Virus record (IMG/VR): IMGVR_UViG_3300008108_000178
Span: 1 to 64,000 of that record
Strand: one strand, 5' to 3'
From: a virus
DNA length: 64,000 nt
The position numbers and the translations under genes are program-made. Below are positions 7,174 to 12,814 of the stretch, one piece after another. The notes under the pieces are model-generated. The model was not told the origin of the DNA. It did not search any database and saw nothing but the letters and a program-made list of their open reading frames with translations. The number at the start of each line of letters is the position of its first letter. The stretch's first letter is position 1.

Positions 7174-7306
7174 AGTACAGCTCTACGTTGCAGGCACCGT
7201 ATTTTACGAGACAGTCATTGCTCGTAATTATGAAGAAGCAAAACAAACTGCTCTTGCCCGCAATCCTAAAGCTAAAGTCATCGCTGTTACTGCTAAGTTT
7301 AACTGA
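7163..7306 (+). CDS. Small conserved cyanophage protein, 47 aa
   Basis: The start at MKCEVQLYVAGTVFYE overlaps the previous gene by 11 nt. The beta hairpin plus helix (ARNYEEAKQTALARNPKAKVI) matches a short protein I recall from many cyanophages. The function is unknown. Confidence 0.7.
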   Translation: MKCEVQLYVAGTVFYETVIARNYEEAKQTALARNPKAKVIAVTAKFN

Positions 7307-7464
7307 TGAATCTAACTGAAGAAGAACTTAACTACATCATGTCTGCTATGCAGCTGATGAGTACAAGACAAGAAGCATTCCTTCAACAACAATGCAATTG
7401 TGATTCAAGGAAACTCTATGCTAAACTATTTGATCTTAATGAGGTACTTCACGATGCAAACTGA
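7306..7464 (+). CDS. Small helical hypothetical protein, 52 aa
   Basis: The ATG overlaps the upstream TGA by one base. It is a helical product (MNLTEEELNYIMSAMQLM) with a CNC pair in the middle. The 11-nt overlap with the next gene fits the local pattern. The function is unknown. Confidence 0.6.
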   Translation: MNLTEEELNYIMSAMQLMSTRQEAFLQQQCNCDSRKLYAKLFDLNEVLHDAN

Positions 7465-7573
7465 ACACAACCAAGAAGAACAACACATTGATGATCTGTT
7501 CATGATGGCATTAGAAGAAAAAGCAGCAGAACTTGAAATCACTGTGGATTATTACATGGCTGAATTCATGTAA
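7454..7573 (+). CDS. Very small acidic protein, 39 aa
   Basis: A 39-codon ATG frame overlaps the previous gene by 11 nt and ends before a 34-bp gap. It is acidic and helical (DDLFMMALEEKAAELEI). The support is positional only. Confidence 0.45.
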   Translation: MQTEHNQEEQHIDDLFMMALEEKAAELEITVDYYMAEFM

Positions 7574-7607
7574 TCTAAATACTAGTTGTCTCTAAAACCA
7601 TCTTAAC

Positions 7608-7760
7608 ATGGCAGCAAACATCGACCAAGCAAATGCTCTTATTGGTGAACTCAAAGACACCATTAAAGATTTGCAACACCAAAACGAAAACCTTCAACAT
7701 CAAGTTGATACTCTCACTCAAGAACTAGATCTACGTCATGATAAATTCTATGATTGCTGA
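7608..7760 (+). CDS. Small coiled-coil protein, 50 aa
   Basis: It starts MAANIDQANALIGELKD and runs as a continuous heptad helix (LQHQNENLQHQVDTLTQEL), so a coiled coil is likely. A possible CTAAATAC late-promoter-like string lies about 30 nt upstream. It overlaps the next gene by 23 nt. Confidence 0.6.
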   Translation: MAANIDQANALIGELKDTIKDLQHQNENLQHQVDTLTQELDLRHDKFYDC

Positions 7761-8013
7761 TGTAGTTATTGATTTTGATAATCATTTAAAACATGGTAGG
7801 GTGTATCTTGTTGAACTACAAGTAGCTTATCAAGATGCACCAGATGATGCACCATCAAGTATTGATATTGATATCTACGTTGTAGCTACTAGCCATTATA
7901 TGGCACAATACATTGCCCACACTATGTACCCTGATGTAATGAGTATTCATGTCCACGAAGAACCCATCACAGAATACGGTTATGCTGCCAGAAGGAACAG
8001 AGGTATATTATAA
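7738..8013 (+). CDS. Hypothetical protein, 91 aa
   Basis: It starts inside the previous coiled-coil gene. It is acidic and beta-rich, with VYLVELQVAYQDAPDDAP and DIDIYVVATSHYMAQYIA, resembling small cyanophage proteins of unknown function. It overlaps the next gene by 32 nt in another frame. Confidence 0.65.
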   Translation: MINSMIADVVIDFDNHLKHGRVYLVELQVAYQDAPDDAPSSIDIDIYVVATSHYMAQYIAHTMYPDVMSIHVHEEPITEYGYAARRNRGIL

Positions 8014-8173
8014 TGGCATGTATGGTATAGTACGTTTCACTTGCGAACACTACATTACTGTATGTGTCCGCAAATTCCCAGATGATCCACGCAGAGATGT
8101 GTGTATCTTAGTCTATCCTAATCAACAACATCAAATTGAACTTGTTCGAGGTAACCATTCACACGAATCATGA
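7982..8173 (+). CDS. Small conserved cyanophage beta-barrel-like protein, 63 aa
   Basis: The start at MLPEGTEVYYNGMYG is chosen over an upstream ATG because related cyanophage proteins begin this way. It continues IVRFTCEHYITVCV, a small SH3-like barrel pattern by inspection. The function is unknown. Confidence 0.65.
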   Translation: MLPEGTEVYYNGMYGIVRFTCEHYITVCVRKFPDDPRRDVCILVYPNQQHQIELVRGNHSHES

Positions 8174-8370
8174 CTTACTTTTCTGATTTTGATACAACTG
8201 AATACTACTACAATGATGAAAGCCTGAGGAAATCTATCCTCCAACAAGCTAATGACATTTACCTGGAACCCACTTTGGAAACTGTCCCAGACGACCTGTT
8301 CGATGAGCTGGATCTACCCTATTATATTGAAGCACACAACAACGCCTGGCTGACCGAGGAAGCTCTCTAA
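8170..8370 (+). CDS. Small acidic hypothetical protein, 66 aa
   Basis: It is ATGA-coupled upstream and TAATG-coupled downstream. It is very acidic (SDFDTTEYYYNDES, VPDDLFDELDLPYY). The function is unknown. Confidence 0.65.
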   Translation: MTYFSDFDTTEYYYNDESLRKSILQQANDIYLEPTLETVPDDLFDELDLPYYIEAHNNAWLTEEAL

Positions 8371-8543
8371 TGAATAAAGCACATCTTCAGAATGCAGTCA
8401 ACAAAATGGATAAAGCTCTTATCTACACAAAAGAAATGACTACTGATCCTGAACATGGTTATGCTTTCTCTTACGGTTATCTCCACGCTCAAGCTCAAGA
8501 GCTTAATGCTATCCTGAAAGCACTCTTGACACTCCCACAATAA
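8370..8543 (+). CDS. Small helical hypothetical protein, 57 aa
   Basis: The ATG overlaps the upstream stop by one base. Helical throughout (MNKAHLQNAVNKMDKALIY; LHAQAQELNAILKALL). The -35 box of the next promoter lies inside its last codons. The function is unknown. Confidence 0.6.
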   Translation: MNKAHLQNAVNKMDKALIYTKEMTTDPEHGYAFSYGYLHAQAQELNAILKALLTLPQ

Positions 8544-8554
8544 TCTGTTAAACT
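8526..8554 (+). promoter_or_regulatory. sigma70-type promoter
   Basis: A perfect TTGACA (8526-8531), a 17-bp spacer and TAAACT (8549-8554) start the unit at 8579. Confidence 0.75.
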
Positions 8555-8578
8555 GTTACTACACTCATGGAGGATACT

Positions 8579-8809
8579 ATGAACACTGAACTGATGTACG
8601 TTGTCATCGAAAACAAAGCACTCGCTATTGATTACAATGGCACTCCCGTCGTTTGTAATGTCATTCAACAAGATGATATTGAATACGTTGATTGGGATTC
8701 TGCTGATCCTATCGACTGGCTTGACCTTAACCCAGATCAATACCAACTATTCAAAGAAACTGTTGATTTCCTCCATACTCATACACAACAAAACATTTTT
8801 GTAAAATGA
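8579..8809 (+). CDS. Small acidic hypothetical protein, 76 aa
   Basis: The start at 8579 is chosen because GGAGG sits five bases upstream; an in-frame ATG at 8567 would leave that site inside the gene. The protein (MNTELMYVVIENKALAIDYNG) is beta-rich, then acidic (DWDSADPIDWLDLNPD). It is ATGA-coupled to the next gene. The function is unknown. Confidence 0.7.
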   Translation: MNTELMYVVIENKALAIDYNGTPVVCNVIQQDDIEYVDWDSADPIDWLDLNPDQYQLFKETVDFLHTHTQQNIFVK

Positions 8810-9045
8810 CTAAGTTATCCTCTGTTGTAGTAACTCACGCTAAAGATCTTCTCACTATTACAGAGGATCTTAAAGTAAAACCAAAAGAAAATCTCTCCAC
8901 AAGAGAACATCAACTCTTCTGGCGTTATCATGGTCGATTCCCTCAAGAATTTACTCAAGCAATCATTGATTCCCTCCCACCAGAATATGATTTCGTTTCC
9001 TACAATCATCTCACTAATACACTGGAGGTCTGTCCTCATGTCTGA
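8806..9045 (+). CDS. Small hypothetical protein, 79 aa
   Basis: It is ATGA-coupled to its neighbour. It is helical with LFWRYHGRFPQEFTQAI, and no known motif is visible. Confidence 0.65.
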   Translation: MTKLSSVVVTHAKDLLTITEDLKVKPKENLSTREHQLFWRYHGRFPQEFTQAIIDSLPPEYDFVSYNHLTNTLEVCPHV

Positions 9046-9250
9046 TAAAGAATTAAAAGAACAAGAATCTGTATCTGATCAGTCAGATAATATTCTATCC
9101 TACATGCAAGATAGATTCTATCAACTAGTACAAGATGATCGTATGGAAGATGCTATCGCTATTGGGGATGAATTTATTGAATGGATGAAAGATGATGAAG
9201 ATGAAGTCTTCCTTTATTATAATGAACATGAACTAAAAGAATTACTCTAG
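9038..9250 (+). CDS. Small acidic hypothetical protein, 70 aa
   Basis: The start at 9038 (MSDKELKEQESVSDQ) has a GGAGG site nine bases upstream; an earlier in-frame ATG would overlap the preceding gene by over 100 nt. It is strongly acidic and helical (EFIEWMKDDEDEVFLYY). It is the last gene before the structured non-coding region. Confidence 0.65.
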   Translation: MSDKELKEQESVSDQSDNILSYMQDRFYQLVQDDRMEDAIAIGDEFIEWMKDDEDEVFLYYNEHELKELL

Positions 9251-9254
9251 AGTA

Positions 9255-9334
9255 TAGTTTTCCACAGGATACGGAACAATTGTGGAAAAACCTGTGGAAA
9301 ACTACTATATTAATAAATGTTTAAATTAATATAG
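9255..9334. other. DnaA-box-like cluster and AT-rich palindrome (candidate origin)
   Basis: Three copies of TTTTCCACA lie within 45 bp: 9258-9266 on the + strand, and 9281-9289 and 9293-9301 as the complement. TTTTCCACA is the DnaA-box sequence described for cyanobacteria. The outer copies form a perfect 14-bp inverted repeat (TAGTTTTCCACAGG at 9255-9268, its complement at 9291-9304). Directly adjoining is an AT-rich inverted repeat, CTATATTAAT (9305-9314) and ATTAATATAG (9325-9334). Arrangement and AT-richness suggest a replication origin or DnaA-binding regulatory site; this is inference. Confidence 0.55.
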
Positions 9335-9540
9335 TTGTGTGTTCTATTCCTAACATATAGTATAGAGTAAAACCGAGTTTAACAGTGGAAATGTTCTGAA
9401 ATGTACGGAGGTGATGTTGTCTTAGCACGCCTGCTACCGAAAGTCAAGCCAGTGTATGCCAGTTCTCAAAGTGGCACAGAGACCCTTGACAACTCGATGT
9501 CAACCACTCTTGTGCCAGTTCATTGAGTGTCACAGTGGGC

Positions 9541-9569
9541 TTGACAACCCCTAGGATCTCGGATATACT
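9541..9569 (+). promoter_or_regulatory. Strong sigma70-type promoter
   Basis: TTGACA (9541-9546), a 17-bp spacer and TATACT (9564-9569) match the consensus well. It is directed at the gene at 9699 through a roughly 120-nt structured leader. Confidence 0.8.
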
Positions 9570-9608
9570 AGGGTCATGGAAATCAAGGAATTCCAAGATT
9601 TCCGAAAA

Positions 9609-9665
9609 TCTCAAAAATCGAAAAAGTCTAAAAAGTCAAATTTTAAGATTTTAAGATTTTTGAGA
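9609..9665. repeat. Inverted repeat in leader of 9699 gene
   Basis: TCTCAAAAATC (9609-9619) is matched perfectly by GATTTTTGAGA (9655-9665), with A-rich and T-rich tracts between. It forms a long hairpin in the 5' leader. A similar A/T-tract hairpin precedes the gene at 10992. Confidence 0.6.
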
Positions 9666-9698
9666 AACTTAACATTTAACCTTTAACCATTAACAAAC

Positions 9699-9941
9699 AT
9701 GATTAACATTACTAACATTGATTCTAATGCAATTGCAACTATCAATGTAAATGAAAAAACCAGTACTGTAGGTATTACCTATGTTAGTAGTGGTAAAGAG
9801 TATAACTATGCTCTTAATGGTATTACTGTACAGGACTTTGTTAGTTCTGTGAACAATGTTATTGAAAACAACCAAAGTGTGGGTCGTTTCGTTAACAAAG
9901 CGATCCGAGAGGACCAGACGCTGCAGATTATGGCAGTTTGA
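9699..9941 (+). CDS. KTSC-like small protein, 80 aa
   Basis: The protein has IATINVNEKTSTVGITYVSS, then KEYNYALNGI and NNQSVGRFVNKAIRE. That resembles the KTSC pattern: a short beta sheet with a Tyr-containing strand, then a helix ending before S-x-G-x-x-x-N. A second protein with the same layout lies at 14113. KTSC domains are linked to RNA metabolism by association only. The strong promoter and structured leader suggest high expression. Confidence 0.6.
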   Translation: MINITNIDSNAIATINVNEKTSTVGITYVSSGKEYNYALNGITVQDFVSSVNNVIENNQSVGRFVNKAIREDQTLQIMAV

Positions 9942-9991
9942 GTCCTAAATATTACGAAACTGTAACAAAAAGGAACAGAAACTAGACAAAA

Positions 9992-10156
9992 ATGGCAAAA
10001 TCAACTCGTAAATACACAGAATCTTTTAAAGATCTGAACCTTGAAGATGACTTCGAGAACTTCGGTTATGAAGTTCAGAATCAGAAACGTTATTCAACTA
10101 GGAATAAACGTCAGACCAAATTCAAGGATTACGATGATCATGTAGACTGGGATTGA
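9992..10156 (+). CDS. Small basic/acidic protein, 54 aa
   Basis: An ATG frame (MAKSTRKYTESFKDLNLE) with a basic centre (RYSTRNKRQTKFKD) is preceded by an AGGAAC purine stretch at a loose distance. It ends just before an intrinsic terminator. The function is unknown. Confidence 0.65.
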   Translation: MAKSTRKYTESFKDLNLEDDFENFGYEVQNQKRYSTRNKRQTKFKDYDDHVDWD

Positions 10157-10164
10157 ATAACATT

Positions 10165-10187
10165 AGGGGCAGCAATGCCCCTTTTTT
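10165..10187 (+). terminator. Intrinsic terminator with GCAA tetraloop
   Basis: AGGGGCA (10165-10171), GCAA loop and TGCCCCT (10176-10182) are followed by five or more T. It ends the unit started at 9541. Confidence 0.85.
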
Positions 10188-10316
10188 ATTCACTTTCGAT
10201 TGTATATTATCTGGTGTCTGGTGGGATGACACCTAGCCAGTTCCAGAAGTGGCACACAGAGGCTTCCAGGTGGGTCTGGTGGCTGTATTGTTGATGAGTC
10301 AACCACAGACACCACG

Positions 10317-10481
10317 ATGAAATTCTTCTTCAGCTTCAAGGCTTTCTACTTTGCACTGAACTTCAAGAATCGTCACCATATGGAGGAGGCATTTGGTCTT
10401 GCCTTTGGTGATTATTACACTGGCTATTACTATGGTGATGGCTGGTGTGCTGGTAAGCTTGACGCCAACGGCTGCCTGTGA
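10317..10481 (+). CDS. Small aromatic-rich protein, 54 aa
   Basis: The ATG frame MKFFFSFKAFYFALNFKN is followed by GDYYTGYYYGDGWCAG. Its leader carries AGTCAACCA (10297-10305), shared with the leaders of the genes at 5015 and 10560. Its TGA lies within a 24-bp dyad. The function is unknown. Confidence 0.6.
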   Translation: MKFFFSFKAFYFALNFKNRHHMEEAFGLAFGDYYTGYYYGDGWCAGKLDANGCL

Positions 10482-10507
10482 CACCTGACAAGCTGGCACA
10501 TGAGGGA

Positions 10508-10535
10508 TAGACACCCTCCCGTCAGCTGCTATACT
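10508..10535 (+). promoter_or_regulatory. sigma70-type promoter
   Basis: TAGACA (10508-10513), a 16-bp spacer and TATACT (10530-10535) are followed by the shared AGTCAACCA leader (10541-10549). It drives the gene at 10560. Confidence 0.65.
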
Positions 10536-10559
10536 AACAGAGTCAACCAAAGACACATC

Positions 10560-10733
10560 ATGCAGAACTATTTCAACACCAGGATAGTTGAACGCCACCA
10601 GGATCACATTGATCTGAACAATAGCATGGCTGAGTTCTCCAATTTCATGCTATCAATGGAATCACTGCTGACTGAATCTGACAAGGTATGGTGGGCAGAC
10701 CAGAAGAAGTTCTTTATTTGTTACGACGTATGA
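10560..10733 (+). CDS. Small hypothetical protein, 57 aa
   Basis: The start MQNYFNTRIVERHQDH lies at the end of the shared leader; an in-frame extension to 10500 would cross the promoter. It is helical, ending VWWADQKKFFICYDV. It is ATGA-coupled to a small membrane protein. Confidence 0.6.
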   Translation: MQNYFNTRIVERHQDHIDLNNSMAEFSNFMLSMESLLTESDKVWWADQKKFFICYDV

Positions 10734-10858
10734 CAGTTGACACGCTTGGGTTCGGTGGCGATGCCGTCACCATGTTAGGATTCGTGGGGGTGACAGCCAC
10801 CCTCTTTATCCTTTTTACAATTTTTAGAAGTTATGCAAATTCACCAATTCGCAAATAA
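10730..10858 (+). CDS. Small single-TM protein, 42 aa
   Basis: An ATGA-coupled 42-codon frame has one hydrophobic helix at about residues 14-31 (MLGFVGVTATLFILFTIF) and a short basic tail. Size and coupling fit small phage membrane proteins. The function is unknown. Confidence 0.55.
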   Translation: MTVDTLGFGGDAVTMLGFVGVTATLFILFTIFRSYANSPIRK

Positions 10859-10875
10859 CTGAAAATTGTAAAAAT

Positions 10876-10930
10876 CTAAAAAAGTCAAAAAGTTAAAAAT
10901 TTAAAAAACTTAATTTTTTGACTTTTTTAG
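10876..10930. repeat. Perfect 16-bp inverted repeat (A/T-tract hairpin)
   Basis: CTAAAAAAGTCAAAAA (10876-10891) is matched exactly by its complement at 10915-10930. It lies in the 130-bp leader between the genes at 10730 and 10992, and is followed by TTAACCA-type short repeats (about 10960-10985) like those before the gene at 9699. Confidence 0.65.
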
Positions 10931-10991
10931 ATAATTAGATAAAGTTAATCTTTAAAGATTAACATTTAACCATTAACCATTAACATTCTTT

Positions 10992-11117
10992 ATGGAAAAC
11001 AACTTATTTCTTGAATATGTAAATCAAGAACTACAATACTATAAAGAATACATTGAAGACTATGAATACGATGATTATAGTATAGGAGAGAGTCTAGAAT
11101 ATACTATAGCTGAATAG
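10992..11117 (+). CDS. Very small acidic tyrosine-rich protein, 41 aa
   Basis: The ATG frame (MENNLFLEYVNQELQYYKE) ends inside a perfect 11-bp stem-loop. Its leader resembles that of the gene at 9699. It is strongly acidic. The function is unknown. Confidence 0.5.
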   Translation: MENNLFLEYVNQELQYYKEYIEDYEYDDYSIGESLEYTIAE

Positions 11118-11213
11118 CTATAGTATAGAATATAAAGAATAGAATAACATATTCTATTCTTTATATACAGTACAAAATATAAAGAATAAAACAGTGTTGT
11201 TTTATTCTTTATA
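11101..11213. repeat. Three consecutive perfect hairpins
   Basis: ATACTATAGCT pairs with AGCTATAGTAT (11101-11126, GAAT loop). A 16-bp stem follows at 11130-11145/11151-11166, then a 15-bp stem at 11178-11192/11199-11213. The last two share the core TATAAAGAATA and its complement, so they look like a diverged duplication. The pattern suggests mRNA 3'-end stabilisation or a termination array. Confidence 0.7.
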
Positions 11214-11244
11214 CAAACCACAGTTCTTTATTCTAATCACCAAA

Positions 11245-11457
11245 ATGTTTGACACTTCGATGATGATTTCCATGCTCCGTAAGGGTAGCAATGGCTTTGA
11301 AATCCTGCAGATTCTTGATACTATCACCGATGATTCGGTGGAGTCAGTATCACAAATTGTCAAGGTGCTAAGTGACACTATCTCAACAGCAGTAGATGAT
11401 ACTGAAGCTGAAACAGTTAGTTACAACAACCCTACTCTAGATTTCATCAAATTCTAG
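11245..11457 (+). CDS. Small hypothetical protein, 70 aa
   Basis: The start MFDTSMMISMLRKGSNG is used; an upstream in-frame ATG lies within the hairpin array and is rejected. It is a helical protein (DSVESVSQIVKVLSDTI) ending DFIKF. A perfect 24-bp dyad follows directly. The function is unknown. Confidence 0.6.
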   Translation: MFDTSMMISMLRKGSNGFEILQILDTITDDSVESVSQIVKVLSDTISTAVDDTEAETVSYNNPTLDFIKF

Positions 11458-11527
11458 TCAGTGTGTGCCACTTATCTTAGTGGCACATAATTCTCCCATT
11501 TTGAATTTGTCTGGGTTATTGTTGTTT

Positions 11528-11552
11528 TGTGGTTGAGAAAAACCACATTTTT
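11528..11552 (+). terminator. Intrinsic terminator candidate
   Basis: TGTGGTT (11528-11534), GAGAAA loop and AACCACA (11541-11547) are followed by five T. It lies upstream of the membrane-protein gene. The stem is weaker than the other terminators. Confidence 0.6.
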
Positions 11553-11573
11553 CACCTGAATCTTTTTCCACAA

Positions 11574-11909
11574 GTGAACAGCTACTCTTTCCCTCCTGCT
11601 GATGATCTGATCTCTGTATTTTCGGAGATAGATTATAACAAACTGATTCGCCAGTTTGTTATGCTTACTGCCACCGTGGTTGCTATCATCGTTGGCACAA
11701 CAGTTTGGTTTTACAACCGTGTCCGCCAATGGTATACAAACGGTGGTAAAGAACAGGTAATTAGTATTATCAACCGTTCGGCACTGTTTATCAACAATCG
11801 GACGGGCTTGATTGATAAGATCTCTGCACATGTAGTTAAGTTCTACAACCGTGTGGAGTTTGTATATCATTCTCTCACAGATTTGGCAGAGGGAGTATAT
11901 AAAATGTGA
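11574..11909 (+). CDS. Membrane protein with GTG start, 111 aa
   Basis: No ATG exists near the 5' end. I choose GTG at 11574 (VNSYSFPPADDLISVF) because an alternative GTG at 11529 lies in the terminator stem. A TM helix (LTATVVAIIVGTTVWFY) covers about residues 31-47, followed by a basic helical region. A TTTTCCACA box overlaps the start at 11564-11572. The stop lies in a 24-bp dyad. The function is unknown. Confidence 0.55.
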   Translation: MNSYSFPPADDLISVFSEIDYNKLIRQFVMLTATVVAIIVGTTVWFYNRVRQWYTNGGKEQVISIINRSALFINNRTGLIDKISAHVVKFYNRVEFVYHSLTDLAEGVYKM

Positions 11910-11986
11910 CACTAATACTAGTGGCACAGTAAAAGAGCACTGTGCCCAAAATCGTGTATTCTAGTTTCTGTTGAGTTAATTCTTCA

Positions 11987-12163
11987 ATGTTCGCTATCAC
12001 CTCCACTGAAACGTACAATGAGGCAAATGCAGAGGTATTTGCAAGCTTTGATGATGCAAACGATGCTGCATTTGACTGGTCTGTTGAGCTTAACGGTCGC
12101 CCCGTTATTGTATGGAAACTGACCCGTGCTAATCCTATCAAATGGATGAAAGTCACCGCCTGA
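11987..12163 (+). CDS. Small hypothetical protein, 58 aa
   Basis: The ATG frame MFAITSTETYNEANAEVF is preceded by the leader TAGTTTCTGTTGAG (11962-11975), repeated before the GP88-like gene. It is likely a beta hairpin plus helix (FDDANDAAFDWSVEL). The function is unknown. Confidence 0.65.
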   Translation: MFAITSTETYNEANAEVFASFDDANDAAFDWSVELNGRPVIVWKLTRANPIKWMKVTA

Positions 12164-12186
12164 TTCTTTACACAAACTCAAACGCC

Positions 12187-12360
12187 ATGTTCATCACAAA
12201 CTCTTTCGCTGATTCTGATAAAGCTTGCCAGATTGCGATGGCAAATTATAAGAAACAGATCGAACGTGAGAATCACTATCGCCAGCAAGTTCGGGATGGC
12301 ATAATACCAGCCCCAAACTATAATTATACTCAAACCTGGGATATTTCAGACAGAGACTAA
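12187..12360 (+). CDS. Small hypothetical protein, 57 aa
   Basis: The start at MFITNSFADSDKACQI parallels the start of the preceding gene (MFAITST...); an upstream in-frame ATG overlaps that gene. It is a basic helical protein ending in TQTWDISDRD. It is followed by a strong stem-loop. Confidence 0.6.
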   Translation: MFITNSFADSDKACQIAMANYKKQIERENHYRQQVRDGIIPAPNYNYTQTWDISDRD

Positions 12361-12367
12361 CAACAAT

Positions 12368-12387
12368 GGGGGAGCAATCGCTCCCCC
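12368..12387 (+). terminator. GC-rich stem-loop without T run
   Basis: GGGGGAGC (12368-12375), AATC loop and GCTCCCCC (12380-12387) form a perfect 8-bp stem. There is no T tract, so it may act as an mRNA 3'-end stabiliser rather than a classic terminator. Confidence 0.6.
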
Positions 12388-12423
12388 TATCTAACACAAA
12401 CTCATCGCCAATTCTTAACAACA

Positions 12424-12618
12424 ATGCAGCTCGCATTTGTCACCCCAAAATCTAACAAAGCCAAAAACAGATTCTCTAATCTAATGGAGAAACATCCTGG
12501 CTGCATAGTAGAACAAATCAAAGGCAATCGGGTGTTTTTGAGATCACAAAATGATCGCAACTTTTTCTGGGTTGATATTAATAATGACAGCGATTGGGGA
12601 ATAGTTTTTAATACATAG
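12424..12618 (+). CDS. Small hypothetical protein, 64 aa
   Basis: The ATG frame starts MQLAFVTPKSNKAKNRF and contains two beta-type segments (GCIVEQIKGNRVFLRSQ, NFFWVDIN). Its stop overlaps the first unit of a 27-bp tandem repeat. The function is unknown. Confidence 0.65.
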   Translation: MQLAFVTPKSNKAKNRFSNLMEKHPGCIVEQIKGNRVFLRSQNDRNFFWVDINNDSDWGIVFNT

Positions 12619-12723
12619 CAAACGTTATGTATTTCTATCATTTAGCAAACGTTATGTATTAATAATACATAGCAAACACTATGTGATAGAAATACATAGC
12701 AAACGCTATGTGATTATTAACAA
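12616..12723. repeat. Four-copy 27-bp tandem repeat (iteron-like)
   Basis: The core TAGCAAAC recurs at 12616, 12643, 12670 and 12697, exactly 27 bp apart. Each copy forms a dyad around AAAC, best in the fourth (ACATAGC/GCTATGT). The changes in the right arm (GTTATGT, ACTATGT, GCTATGT) show divergence between copies. The array lies in the gap before the GP88-like gene. Iteron or operator function is inferred. Confidence 0.75.
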
Positions 12724-12814
12724 CAATGTGGACAGTTGTGAGAGTGTCCACTATTCTCACCACTGCCCCTGTTATCCTGTATTGTAGTTTCTGTTGAGCC
12801 AATTCACCTCACAA

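Larger units (their letters stand above)
9335..9698. other. Intergenic regulatory region, no convincing gene
   Basis: About 360 bp hold two 24-bp dyads (9455-9478 and 9511-9534), a TTGACA/TGTCAA inverted repeat at 9486-9503, the promoter at 9541, and an A/T-tract hairpin at 9609-9665. A 36-codon lysine-rich frame starts at 9576, but its composition follows the A-tract. Confidence 0.5.

Noticed and set aside
9576-9686. 36-codon lysine-rich reading frame after the strong promoter
   Set aside because: Its composition follows the A/T tract hairpin; it is more likely leader sequence.
11194-11244. Upstream ATG extension of the gene at 11245
   Set aside because: The extension would encode the hairpin DNA; the ATG at 11245 follows it.
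12616-12723. CRISPR array
   Set aside because: The 27-bp units are contiguous repeats with no unique spacers of constant size, and there are no cas genes.
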